DNA of 64,000 bases from Anaerotruncus colihominis (GCF_010206195.1 NZ_VIQT01000018.1:45237-109236), one strand, 5' to 3'; shown: positions 16,502-25,631, numbered from the stretch's first letter. Notes: a model not told the origin generated them from the sequence alone. Made by a program: numbers and translations.

Positions 16502-19423
16502 ATGGCAGGATTTTTATATAAAGGAATACTGCTCCAGCAGCACAAGGAACCGGCGCTTTCGCGCGATCTGCGCGAATTTCTCAATGCCGACACCATCGGC
16601 GTGCTGATGGACCGCCCCGCCGTCGAGGACCCGGACGCACTGACGCCGGATGATATTATCGCAATCGCGCGCGACGCGCACATTATCGACGAGCGCGACG
16701 GCCGGTCGCTCCATGAGAAGCTTGAGGGATTCCGTGCCGCGCCGGCGCGCCTGCTTGTCGCTGACGCAATCGACGACGAACCGTATATTTCCAGCCAATT
16801 AAATCCTATGCTAAAAAATTCTGCGCAAAGCGTCAGCGGCCTGCGCCTCGCCCAGAAAGCGACCGGCGCGGCCAAGGCGCAGTTCGCCGTATATAAAAAT
16901 CTGACCGATCTCGACATCCGTATCCCCAGAAAGCTCGGCGGAGTCCGCGTCCAGCGCATCCGCGGCCGTTATCCGGCCGAGTATCAGGCGTCGATGTTTT
17001 TTGCTGCTAAGGAAGATGTCGCGATGGTCGGCGTCGGCGCGTTGATCCATCTTGCGCGGGCGGTCGCGTTCAATAAGCCTCAGACCACCACTTTTATCAC
17101 CGTCGCCGGCGACTGCATCGGCAATCCCACCAATCTTGAGGTTTCGCTCGGTATGACGGTCGGCCAGGTGCTTGAGCGGTGCGGACTCATTGAGGACCCC
17201 GCGCGCGTCGTTGTCGGCGGCTCCATGACTGGATTTTCCGTCATGGATACCGACAATACGCTTGTCACACCGGCCACCCGCGCCATTTTAGCGTTTCATG
17301 AGGATTTCAAGAGCCTCAATATCGGCTGTATTGGCTGTTCCCGCTGCGCGCACGCATGTCCCAAAGGGCTGAACCCCTTCTATCTCTACCGCAGCATTCA
17401 GAACCGCCGGTATGGCCTGTTTCGCGTACTCGACGCGCAGATGTGCATTGGCTGTGGGACATGCAGCTATGTCTGTCCGTCCAAGCTTGATCTTTCTGAA
17501 ACCATCCAGCGGGCGGCGCGCGAATACCGGCCGATGATCGGTTCCATGCGTACGGCGTCCGCGCTCCAGGCGAAGGAAAAAACAGCCGAATATGAAAGCT
17601 ATATGGCTGATTACCGCCTGCACCGCGCACAGATCACGCATCGCCGCGCGCTCAAGGCGGCGGACCGTGATCTACGGCGCAGCCAGACGCAGGCGAAGGC
17701 AGCGCATACGGCGGCTGTCGCAGCGGCAGACGGCGCACTGGCTGAAGCCCTGCGCCGCCAGCAGGCTACAAACCGTGAGATTGACGCCGCGCTCGCCGCG
17801 GCGCAGAACGCCCGCCAATCGCAGGAGCAGACCGCCGACCGTGCGCTGGCCGATGCAAACCGCGCAAAGCTTGACGCTGAAAGGGAGGCCGACCGCATCC
17901 TTGACGCAGCGGATGCGGCGCGCCGGACCGCAGAAAAGCAAGCGGACCAGCGGCTGGCAGAGGCGCTGCGCGCCAGGCAGGACGCTGAAAAAGAGGCCGG
18001 CCGCGCGCTCGGCGCGGCCGGAGCAGCGCGGCAAGGGTCCGAAAAAGCGGCCGATCAGACGTTGGCGGCGGCGTTGCGCGCCAGGCAGGACACTGAAAAG
18101 GAGGTCGACCGCTCTGTTGAACACGCGCGCAAGGCCAGAGACGCCGCTCTGCGCGAGGCTAATAAGGCTTTTGAAGCTGCGCTGAAAGCACACGAAAACG
18201 CCGAGCGCGACGCGCAGAAGGCGCTCGACCGCGTTATGAAGCAAAGCGGCGCGACCGCAGAAGCGCGCACATCCGCACAAAACGCGCTCGAGAGCATCAA
18301 GGCGGCCGGACCCGGCCGCCGGGAAAGCGCGCAGAAAGCGCGCGACGCCGCCAGACAAGCGGCGGCCAACGCACTCAAGCAGGCGGAGGACGCCGCCGGG
18401 CAGGCAAAGGAGCGCGCAGCCCGGCTTTACGAGGAAGCGCAGAAGCAGAACCGCAGCGCAAAGGTACAGGCACAGGCCGGCCTTGAGGGCGCGCAGGAGC
18501 AAAACCGCATAGCCAAGATCAAAGCGGAGGCGGCTTACGAGTCGGCGCAGGCCAAAAACCAGCAGGAAAAGTTGGATGCGCAGGGCGTCTTTGAAGCGGC
18601 GCGGGAGCAAAACCGCACAGCCAAGGCGCAGGCGCTTGCCGCGCTGGAATCAGCGCAGGAGCGCGACAAGCAGCTTCGCGTGCAGGTGATTGCCGTTTAC
18701 CGGGAGGCTGAAAAAGCCGCCGCCCTGGAGCGCGCCGAAGCGCAGACCATATATGAGGCAGCGCAGGCTGTCCACGCCAAGGCGCTTACGCAGGCGCAGG
18801 CGGACTATGACGCGCGGCAGAAAGCGATTGCAGACAACGATCGCGATACCCGCGAAAAGATTGAGCAGGCGCTTGAGGACGCGCGCGTCGAGGCGCGCGT
18901 CTACCGCGGCGAGATGGAGGACGCGCGCGCGGCCGTCACCGGACGTGCTGTTTTGGTCCCGTCAATGCGGCAAAGCCCGCCGCAGGATAACGGCGCATCT
19001 GCACAGGGCATTTTCGCGGACAGACCGGACGAGCCTGTCGTAGCGGCTCCCGTGCAGGCGCCGCAGACGCAGCTCCCGGTTGAGCCCTCCACGCCTGAGC
19101 AGACGGAACCTGAACAAGCGGACAGCGGGCCGCGCCTCGATCTCGATATCGACAGCCTGTTCCGCGAGGCCATGCCCCCGCCGCCGCTGACGGCCGATAT
19201 GGCGGAAGACGGCGCGGACGACGCTGTGGCGCCTGTTCTGACCTACGAGCAGGCGTCCGGCGAACCGGAGCCAGCCGCCATGCCAGAGCAGGCCGGCACG
19301 CCTGATCATGAGGATGCCGCGCGTATGGACGGCGCGGATGAACCTGCGCTCGCCGCCAGCGGACGGTATAGCTGGCAAAAAAATGATGAACCGTCTGCCG
19401 AAAAGGGGGAGGACGACCGTTGA
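16502..19423 (+). CDS. rnfC: Divergent RnfC-like protein with giant Ala-rich tail
   Basis: 973 residues. Residues about 75-350 follow RnfC: a DEPYISSQLNPMLKN segment, an SLBB-like part (TVAGDCIGNPTNLEVSLG), and two [4Fe-4S] motifs, Cys276/279/282/286 and Cys315/318/321/325. Two usual parts are missing: the N-terminal lipoyl-like domain, and the glycine-rich FMN/NADH loop (GxGGAxFP), replaced by IIDERDGRSLHEKL at 61-74. From about 355 to 840 it is a repetitive Ala/Arg/Gln/Glu coiled-coil-like region, then an acidic Pro-rich tail. Proteobacterial RsxC also has an Ala-rich tail. GGAGG precedes the ATG. First gene of a C-D-E-A operon. Confidence 0.8.
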   Translation: MAGFLYKGILLQQHKEPALSRDLREFLNADTIGVLMDRPAVEDPDALTPDDIIAIARDAHIIDERDGRSLHEKLEGFRAAPARLLVADAIDDEPYISSQLNPMLKNSAQSVSGLRLAQKATGAAKAQFAVYKNLTDLDIRIPRKLGGVRVQRIRGRYPAEYQASMFFAAKEDVAMVGVGALIHLARAVAFNKPQTTTFITVAGDCIGNPTNLEVSLGMTVGQVLERCGLIEDPARVVVGGSMTGFSVMDTDNTLVTPATRAILAFHEDFKSLNIGCIGCSRCAHACPKGLNPFYLYRSIQNRRYGLFRVLDAQMCIGCGTCSYVCPSKLDLSETIQRAAREYRPMIGSMRTASALQAKEKTAEYESYMADYRLHRAQITHRRALKAADRDLRRSQTQAKAAHTAAVAAADGALAEALRRQQATNREIDAALAAAQNARQSQEQTADRALADANRAKLDAEREADRILDAADAARRTAEKQADQRLAEALRARQDAEKEAGRALGAAGAARQGSEKAADQTLAAALRARQDTEKEVDRSVEHARKARDAALREANKAFEAALKAHENAERDAQKALDRVMKQSGATAEARTSAQNALESIKAAGPGRRESAQKARDAARQAAANALKQAEDAAGQAKERAARLYEEAQKQNRSAKVQAQAGLEGAQEQNRIAKIKAEAAYESAQAKNQQEKLDAQGVFEAAREQNRTAKAQALAALESAQERDKQLRVQVIAVYREAEKAAALERAEAQTIYEAAQAVHAKALTQAQADYDARQKAIADNDRDTREKIEQALEDARVEARVYRGEMEDARAAVTGRAVLVPSMRQSPPQDNGASAQGIFADRPDEPVVAAPVQAPQTQLPVEPSTPEQTEPEQADSGPRLDLDIDSLFREAMPPPPLTADMAEDGADDAVAPVLTYEQASGEPEPAAMPEQAGTPDHEDAARMDGADEPALAASGRYSWQKNDEPSAEKGEDDR

Positions 19424-20433
19424 AACTGAATCGAAGGGCAGCGCCCCACATCCGGCATCAGGAGAGCAGCCGCACCCTGATGAGCGATGTTATCTTACTG
19501 CTGCTTGTGCTGTGCGCGCTCGGATTTTTGTATTATGGACCGCGCGCGCTAATGGTCTGCGCAGCCGCCGTCGTCCCGGCTGTCATCACAGATGCAGTGT
19601 GCACGCTCCTGCGCGGGCGGACGCCAAACCCGCGCGATTTATCCCCTATTGTCACGGGACTGATCATCGCAATGATGATGCCTGCGGCCGTTCCCTATTA
19701 TGTACCGGCCGCCGCGTCGGTCTTTGCGATTACAATTGTCAAACATCCATTCGGCGGGACAGGCCACAACCTGTTCAATCCCGCGGCCGCCGGCTTTTCT
19801 TTCGCGGCGATCTGCTGGCCCGGGCTTGTGTTTATGTACCCGATGCCCTTTGACCGCCTGCCTCTTTTCGGCGACGTCACAGCCACGCTTTATCAGAATC
19901 CGGCATTTGTAATCAAGCTCGGCGGCATCCCTTCAAACGACATCACCTCGATGCTGCTCGGCAACTATCCCGGACCGATGGGCGCGACCAATATCCTGGT
20001 TGTGGCCGCGTGTCTTGGATATCTTCTGTTCCGGCACACCGTGCGCTGGCAGCTTCCGGTTCCGTTTCTGGCCACCTGCGCGCTGATCGCGTTTTTATTT
20101 CCGCGCGTTGCGGGCGACGGGATACAATCCGTCATCTATGAGCTGATGTCCGGCGCTATGCTGTTTGGCGCCGTGTTCTGTATCACAGACCCAGTCACAA
20201 GCCCCAAGCGGGATACTTCGCTGGCCGTTTACGGCGTCTTTGCCGGAGCGATTACCATGCTGTTCCGCTATGTCGGTGGTTATGAGGAGAGCATGTCGTT
20301 TGCTATTTTGTTTTCAAACGCGTTCGTCTCCCTGATTGACCGCTATAATGAATCCCTGCACCGGATGGTAAGGAGGAAGCATCTTGAAGCTAGAAAGAGT
20401 AAGGGCAGTGCGAAAACGCAGCCGTTGGTTTGA
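19420..20433 (+). CDS. rnfD: RnfD-like membrane subunit
   Basis: 337 residues with about nine membrane segments. RnfD landmarks are present: HPFGGTGHNLFNPAAAGFSF at 109-128 and the late FCITDPVTSPKRD. RnfD normally carries FMN on a Thr in an S/T-x-A-T motif; GDVTATLY at 151-158 could be this site, which I treat as tentative. The start is TTG, overlapping the rnfC stop as TTGA, with GGAGG upstream. In ordinary Rnf operons rnfG follows rnfD; here rnfE follows directly. Confidence 0.8.
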   Translation: MKLNRRAAPHIRHQESSRTLMSDVILLLLVLCALGFLYYGPRALMVCAAAVVPAVITDAVCTLLRGRTPNPRDLSPIVTGLIIAMMMPAAVPYYVPAAASVFAITIVKHPFGGTGHNLFNPAAAGFSFAAICWPGLVFMYPMPFDRLPLFGDVTATLYQNPAFVIKLGGIPSNDITSMLLGNYPGPMGATNILVVAACLGYLLFRHTVRWQLPVPFLATCALIAFLFPRVAGDGIQSVIYELMSGAMLFGAVFCITDPVTSPKRDTSLAVYGVFAGAITMLFRYVGGYEESMSFAILFSNAFVSLIDRYNESLHRMVRRKHLEARKSKGSAKTQPLV

Positions 20434-21046
20434 CGGCCTGCTGACGCGCAACCCTGTGCTTGTCGGCGGGATGGCGATACCATTTGCGGTTGTGATCACC
20501 ACCAGCCTTAAAAACAGCGTCTCCATTTCGATTCTGCTGGCCTGTTCGCTAATCCCAACAGTTCTGCTCGCGTCGCTGGTCGGCGCACGTCTGCCGCGGT
20601 GGGGCGCGCCGATTCTTTACACGCTGTTTTCCCTCGCGCTTATCGTTGCCTGCGTGCCGCTGATCCTGCCGATTTCGCCGGAGGTCGCCGATTCGCTCGG
20701 CATCTTTGTGCCGCTTTTGTCGGTCAACACGCTGCTGCTGACGCTCTGTGGACGCTACGCCGGCAGACGCAGCAAGCCCTTGTTCGCGCTTGTGGACGCC
20801 GTTTCCTACAGCGTCGGCTTTGCGCTTGTCATGTGCCTGCTGGCGCTGCTGCGCGAATGGTTCGGCACGGGTACTGTCTGGGGCGTACTGGCGCACGCGC
20901 CGTTTACACTCGGCGGCGTGCAGATGACCTTTGCCGGTTTTATTCTGTTGGCGCTGCTCAGTGCGGCGGCGCGTTTTCTCCGGCGCGCGGTGCTGCTTTT
21001 GATCTATCGCAGCGACAACCCGCGCACCGCGCCACCATCCGCATAA
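20384..21046 (+). CDS. rnfE: RnfE-like membrane subunit lacking canonical cysteines
   Basis: 220 residues, six predicted membrane helices. RnfE features are NPVLVGGMAIPFAVVITTS near 22-40 and LGIFVPLLSVN. The usual cysteines in these two places (LGLCP and VNC) are replaced (MAIPF and VNT); these Cys help hold the intramembrane iron-sulfur centre in known Rnf. The start is a TTG at 20384 after AGGAGG, overlapping rnfD by 50 bases. Confidence 0.75.
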   Translation: MKLERVRAVRKRSRWFDGLLTRNPVLVGGMAIPFAVVITTSLKNSVSISILLACSLIPTVLLASLVGARLPRWGAPILYTLFSLALIVACVPLILPISPEVADSLGIFVPLLSVNTLLLTLCGRYAGRRSKPLFALVDAVSYSVGFALVMCLLALLREWFGTGTVWGVLAHAPFTLGGVQMTFAGFILLALLSAAARFLRRAVLLLIYRSDNPRTAPPSA

Positions 21047-21133
21047 TCCGCCGCGATGCGGCGCCGCCCGCCTTTTCGCCGCGGCCTGTCAGTCTCCTTT
21101 TGAAAACAAGCCCTGCTCCACGGGAGGAACACG

Positions 21134-21742
21134 ATGACTTATATCTCCGAATTTTTGATCGCCGCTTTTACCGCGGCCATATTACAAAACGCTGTTTTTG
21201 CCCGCGGCCTTGGCGCGAGCGGTGAAACGCTTGGGCTGAATACGCCGCGCGGCATTCTGCGGTTCGGCGCGTTTCTGACGTACATTGTAACGCTGTCCGC
21301 GGCGCTGGCGTGGCCGCTCAATCATCTGCTGCGCCTTTACCGCCTCTCTTCACGGCTCGGGATCCGTTACCTTTCAAGCATTACAACGCTGCTGTGTATC
21401 TGCCTTGTATTCGCCCTGACATATGTGATCACACGCGCCTGGCTGCCGCGCCTGCATTATGCGCTGCGGCCGCTCGCGCTTACCGCGGCGCTCAATACCG
21501 CTGTTCTTGGCGCAATCCTGCTGGCCTTTTCAGGCGGGTATGGCTATCTGAAAACCTGCGGCTTTGCCTTTGGCTCGGGCGCGGGGTATACGCTTGCCCT
21601 GCTGCTGATCAGCGAGGGACGCAAGCGTATCGCGCTTTCAGATGTACCGCGCGCTTTCCGGGGGCTGCCTGTGGCGCTTCTGTATATTGGGATCCTCTCG
21701 CTTGCAATCTATGGCCTAATCGGCCATCAGCTTCCAACATAA
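21134..21742 (+). CDS. rnfA: RnfA-like membrane subunit lacking canonical cysteines
   Basis: 202 residues, about six membrane helices. It aligns with RnfA through AILQNAVFARGLGAS (usually NFVLSRFLGIC) and ALNTAVLGAIL (usually TTNCAVLG), so both ligand Cys are changed, to Ser29 and Thr. Other cysteines (LLCICL, KTCGF) are elsewhere. The ATG follows GGGAGG. No rnfB follows; 36 bases after the stop a MITE-like repeat begins. Confidence 0.72.
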   Translation: MTYISEFLIAAFTAAILQNAVFARGLGASGETLGLNTPRGILRFGAFLTYIVTLSAALAWPLNHLLRLYRLSSRLGIRYLSSITTLLCICLVFALTYVITRAWLPRLHYALRPLALTAALNTAVLGAILLAFSGGYGYLKTCGFAFGSGAGYTLALLLISEGRKRIALSDVPRAFRGLPVALLYIGILSLAIYGLIGHQLPT

Positions 21743-21777
21743 AATTTGCTCCCAGCCCACAATGAGAACCTGTCTTC

Positions 21778-21996
21778 GAACCTGTATTCACAGCCGGAGG
21801 ATGCTGGGCAGGCGAGGAGTTTTATACCTGATCCAGGCGAATTTTTGCAGGAGGGCTGTCGCCTGGCAAGAAAATTTAACACCAGCGGATAAAACGAAAA
21901 GCGTAGGCAAGCCTTTGAGGATTCACGAGTATTTTTGTGAAAGATGCCGGAATAAAGCGCCGCTGTCTAGAGTGCGGCGACTTTGTCAACAGGCCC
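21778..21996. mobile_element. MITE-like element, copy 1 (degenerate)
   Basis: Starts GAACCTGTATTCACAG and shares about 100 bases, with few changes, with the 161 bp element at 32517. The right end CGACTTTGTCAACAGG is a decayed form of the inverted terminus. A ~65-base extra segment lies in its middle-right part. It fills most of the 324-base gap between rnfA and the next gene and encodes no protein. Confidence 0.65.
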
Positions 21997-22066
21997 AAGG
22001 GCGCTGAAGGGGACTTCCCCGCATATACCCGCCGCATGAAGCGGCGCGAAAGATGGTGGTGAAACG

Positions 22067-23329
22067 ATGGCAAAAAATTATAAGATAAAGCGTTACAACC
22101 ATATTTACCGGGGAAAGCAGCCGCTACGCGCACGGCTGCTGCGCTGGACCGCGACGATCGCCGTTGCGGCGGTGTTTGCTTTCATCGGATGGAACGCCTA
22201 TGGGCCGATCCGCGACTATTTCGCCGGTACGCTCCTGTCCGCGACGGCCGATGACGAATCTTCCTCCAGCGTGCCGGAGGAAGACGCGTCCGCAAGCAGC
22301 GGTCAGGCGGCCGCAGAGCCTGAGCCGCCCGCCGCGCCTGTGCTGCCGGCGGAGCTGCACGCCGTTTATCTGCCGGTTTCCATCATTCTTGACGAGGCGC
22401 GGCTCGATAGTATGCTCGACGCGCTTTCGCGCACGGATACAAACGCCGTTTTGTTTGATCTGAAGGACACAAACGGAACCGTGCTTTACCGCTCGCAGCT
22501 TGAATTGGTCGCCCAAGCCAAGGCACAGGCGCAAAATCCCTATGATCTTGGGCAGCTCTGTGAAAAGCTGGAGAAGAAAAGCCTCGTACCGATCGGCCGG
22601 CTCAATGCTTTTCGTGATCCGACTGCGGCCAACCGTGTTTCCGAGGCATGCGTTAAATATATGAACACCGACACCACCTGGCTTGACAATTCGCCTGAAG
22701 CGGGCGGCAAACCGTGGCTCAACCCTTACTCCGAGCTCGCGCAGGCCTATATCACGGACATTGCCGCCGAGAGCGTCTCAATGGGCGTGCGCCGCGTGAT
22801 GCTGGATAATGTGAGCTTCCCCGTCGGCTACGGACTCGAGCTGGCAACGTATGGGCCGAACGCGTCCGGCAAGACGCGTTCCGACGTGCTGGCTGAATTT
22901 ATCGACGCGGCTGACGCGCGCGTTGAAGCGCTTGGGGGTGAAGTCAGCGTATACATCACAGGGCTGGCCGCGCTTGGCGCAAACAACACCTATTACGGTT
23001 CCAACCCGCTCGCGCTTGCGAACGACAACGTCACAATCGGCGTGATGCCGGCCCAGTTCGGCGACGCCTTCACGCTGGAAAGCTTTGCGCTTGAGGCGCC
23101 TGTGCTTGATCCGGGCGGTACCGTCGATTCCCTGCTCAAATTTATTGCGCCCGACCTGTCCGGCAAACAGGTTACTGCCATGGTCCAGGCGTATCCGGCC
23201 GACTACACGCTGACGAATAATAAAATGTACACTGCGGAAGATATAAAAGCGCAGACCGGCGCGGCCGCCGGCAACAATGTCGGCAGCTACATTATTTACC
23301 ATCCAGACGGCGCCTATCCGGCGCTGTGA
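22067..23329 (+). CDS. Membrane-anchored putative glycoside hydrolase (DUF4015-like)
   Basis: 420 residues: a basic N-terminus, one membrane helix at about 25-45 (TIAVAAVFAFIGWNAYG), a Ser/Ala/Pro linker, then a TIM-barrel-like domain from about 95 (AVYLPVSIILDEARLDSML, TNAVLFDLKDTNGTV, IGRLNAFRDP, MGVRRVMLDNVSFP). This matches the putative glycosidase family PF13200 (DUF4015). The active domain would be outside the cell, so a cell-wall or polysaccharide role is likely. It is followed after 27 bases by a CBM9-like gene in the same direction. Confidence 0.7.
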   Translation: MAKNYKIKRYNHIYRGKQPLRARLLRWTATIAVAAVFAFIGWNAYGPIRDYFAGTLLSATADDESSSSVPEEDASASSGQAAAEPEPPAAPVLPAELHAVYLPVSIILDEARLDSMLDALSRTDTNAVLFDLKDTNGTVLYRSQLELVAQAKAQAQNPYDLGQLCEKLEKKSLVPIGRLNAFRDPTAANRVSEACVKYMNTDTTWLDNSPEAGGKPWLNPYSELAQAYITDIAAESVSMGVRRVMLDNVSFPVGYGLELATYGPNASGKTRSDVLAEFIDAADARVEALGGEVSVYITGLAALGANNTYYGSNPLALANDNVTIGVMPAQFGDAFTLESFALEAPVLDPGGTVDSLLKFIAPDLSGKQVTAMVQAYPADYTLTNNKMYTAEDIKAQTGAAAGNNVGSYIIYHPDGAYPAL

Positions 23330-23356
23330 CAAAACTGCTTACAGGAGGTGCGGGCC

Positions 23357-23905
23357 ATGTCCTTTAAAGTCCGCCTGTTTTCGGGCGCGCCTGATTTTGA
23401 AACTCTGCATGTTGCCAAGCTGCGCGATTATCCGCTTGAACCGCGCGACTACAAGCCCTATGCGCAGGCGCGCATTTGTTTTGCTGCGGACGGGCTGCAT
23501 GTCCAGCTCCTTTCGTTCGAGTCGGAGCCGCTGCCACAAAGCGAGGCGCGCGCTGTCCTTGCGCTCACGCCCAGCGCGCCGCCGCTGATTGTTTCCCTGC
23601 GCGCCGACGGCGTTTTTTCCATCCGACGCGGCGGCGCCGATCTGTTGGACAGCGGCCGGGCCTTTGTGCATCCCTTCCAGGGTGAGGATTTACAGGGCGT
23701 TTACTGGGGTGGAAATATCCATGTGGAGCCGGCTGCATATGCCGGGGACTTTGTCCCGCATAAGGACGCCGCTTTTTTCGGGAATTTTTACAAGCTCTGC
23801 GAGCATTCAAAGCGCCCGCATTATGGCAGCTTTTATCCCGCTGACTTTTCGCAGCCGCTCGATTGTGCCGCCAACCTCGGTCCCTTTATCGTAATCGACT
23901 ATTGA
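23357..23905 (+). CDS. CBM9-like carbohydrate-binding protein (tentative)
   Basis: 182 residues without signal peptide. The C-terminal half has GVYWGGNIHVEP and FFGNFYKLCEHSKRPHYGSF, a pattern I associate with CBM9-like sugar-binding proteins (GNFYKCG...PHFGSW). The start at 23357 follows GGAGG by eight bases. Its position after a glycosidase-like gene fits a carbohydrate link, but it could also be an uncharacterised protein of other function. Confidence 0.5.
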   Translation: MSFKVRLFSGAPDFETLHVAKLRDYPLEPRDYKPYAQARICFAADGLHVQLLSFESEPLPQSEARAVLALTPSAPPLIVSLRADGVFSIRRGGADLLDSGRAFVHPFQGEDLQGVYWGGNIHVEPAAYAGDFVPHKDAAFFGNFYKLCEHSKRPHYGSFYPADFSQPLDCAANLGPFIVIDY

Positions 23906-24026
23906 CAGCCGGGAGAGGACCGGCAAATATGAGATGAACAGGAGATGCTCCGCACGGCGCATCTCTTTTTTTGGAAAATTTGGGGGCAATCGGTGCAAAC
24001 TACAGAACAGGGAGGCCGGAGCACAC

Positions 24027-24686
24027 ATGAATGTATTTGATATCATTGGGCCGATCATGATTGGCCCGTCAAGCTCCCACACGGCGGGCGCTGCGCGGAT
24101 CGGCAGGATGGCCGGCGCGCTGCTGGGCGCGCCGGCCGTGCAGGCAGAAATACGCCTGCACGGCTCGTTTGCCAAGACATATCGCGGACATGGCACCGAT
24201 AAGGCGCTGATTGCGGGTATCCTTGGAATGAAACCGGACGACGCCCGTCTGCGCGACAGCCCCGCGCTTGCAAAGCAAGCAGGGCTGTCAGTCACCATCA
24301 TTCCCGACCATATTGAAAGCGCACATCCAAATACAGCGCTGATTGCACTGACGGCGGCGGATGGACGCCGCGTCAGCGTACAGGGCGCATCGGTCGGCGG
24401 CGGAAACATCCTGATCACAAGGGTCAACGGCATGCCGGTGGAAATCACCGGGCAATACGCCTCACTGATCGTGCTGCACCGCGACGCGCCGGGCACCATA
24501 GCCGCCGTGACGGATTGCCTTGGCAGCTATGGCGTCAATATCTGCAATTTCAGACTGGCGCGCGAGCAGAAGGGCGGCACAGCCGTGATGACAATTGAAA
24601 CGGATGGCAGTATCGACCGCGCGCTCAACGAAAAAATCCGCGCGCTGCCCAACATTATCGGCTCCACACGTCTTGAGCCTGTATGA
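24027..24686 (+). CDS. sdaAB: L-serine dehydratase, beta subunit
   Basis: 219 residues. FDIIGPIMIGPSSSHTAGAARIG at the N-terminus is the family signature, and the C-terminus is an ACT domain (GQYASLIVLHRDAPGTIAAV). With the alpha subunit it deaminates L-serine to pyruvate and ammonia using a [4Fe-4S] centre. The ATG at 24027 follows GGAGG. Sixty-three bases separate it from sdaAA, consistent with one operon. Confidence 0.93.
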   Translation: MNVFDIIGPIMIGPSSSHTAGAARIGRMAGALLGAPAVQAEIRLHGSFAKTYRGHGTDKALIAGILGMKPDDARLRDSPALAKQAGLSVTIIPDHIESAHPNTALIALTAADGRRVSVQGASVGGGNILITRVNGMPVEITGQYASLIVLHRDAPGTIAAVTDCLGSYGVNICNFRLAREQKGGTAVMTIETDGSIDRALNEKIRALPNIIGSTRLEPV

Positions 24687-24749
24687 GCAGCCGTGGAATT
24701 TTTTCAAGTTCTGCTTATGCCGTGCACCGCGGCGGAATGGGGGATTTAT

Positions 24750-25631
24750 ATGGAACTGCGATACAATAACCTTGCGGGCCTTGTCTGTGCGGCGACAGAA
24801 AGCGGCCGGCAGATTTCAGAGCTTGTGCTGGCCGATCAGGCGGAGCAGATGGAAAAGGACCCGGAATTTCTTTTTCAGGAGATGGACCGCCGGCTCACAG
24901 TGATGGATGAGGCAGCCGACCAGGGTGTACAGCCCGATCTACGCTCCACAAGCGGACTGACCGGCGGCAGCGCCTATCTGCTGCGGCTTGCCGCCGGCAG
25001 TGGAAATACGCTCTGCGGCAGCGTTTTCACACGCGCGCTGGCGCGTGCGCTTGCCGTTTCAGAGCTGAATGCCGCGATGGGGCGCATCGTAGCCGCGCCG
25101 ACCGCCGGCTCCTGCGGGATTCTGCCCGCTGCTGTTCTGACCATGCTGCACGACCGCAGCGTACCGCGCCGTGCGTGTGTTATGAGTCTATTTACGGCGT
25201 CCGCTGTTGGAATGGTGATCGCCAACAACGCATGTCTTGCCGGAGCGCAGGGCGGCTGCCAGGCGGAGTGTGGTTCCGCCTCAGCGATGGCGGCCGCAGC
25301 GCTTGTGGAGCTGGCGGGCGGTTCTCCAAAAATGGCCGCGCACGCTGTCGCCATCGCGCTGAAAAATATTCTTGGGCTTGTCTGCGACCCTGTAGCGGGA
25401 CTGGTGGAAATCCCCTGTATCAAACGCAATGCGTCCGGCGTTGCAAACGCTTTCACAGCCGCTGAATTGGCGTTGGCCGGCGTCACAAGCGCCATTCCTG
25501 CCGACGAGGTCATCGTCGCCATGAAGCATATCGGCGACGCGATGCCCTCCGCCCTGCGTGAAACGAGCGAGGGCGGGCTTGCGGCAACACCCACCGGCCG
25601 CCGCCTGGCCGCTGAATTATTTGGCATGTGA
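24750..25631 (+). CDS. sdaAA: L-serine dehydratase, iron-sulfur alpha subunit
   Basis: 293 residues. Typical segments are TSGLTGGSAYLL, PTAGSCGILPAAVL, NNACLAGAQGGCQAECGSAS and NILGLVCDPVAGLVEIPC, supplying the cysteines for the catalytic [4Fe-4S] cluster. I start at the ATG at 24750 (MELRYNNLAGL), because the upstream extension is not family-like and a GGGGG run lies just before it. Two-subunit serine dehydratases are common in Gram-positive anaerobes. Confidence 0.93.
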   Translation: MELRYNNLAGLVCAATESGRQISELVLADQAEQMEKDPEFLFQEMDRRLTVMDEAADQGVQPDLRSTSGLTGGSAYLLRLAAGSGNTLCGSVFTRALARALAVSELNAAMGRIVAAPTAGSCGILPAAVLTMLHDRSVPRRACVMSLFTASAVGMVIANNACLAGAQGGCQAECGSASAMAAAALVELAGGSPKMAAHAVAIALKNILGLVCDPVAGLVEIPCIKRNASGVANAFTAAELALAGVTSAIPADEVIVAMKHIGDAMPSALRETSEGGLAATPTGRRLAAELFGM

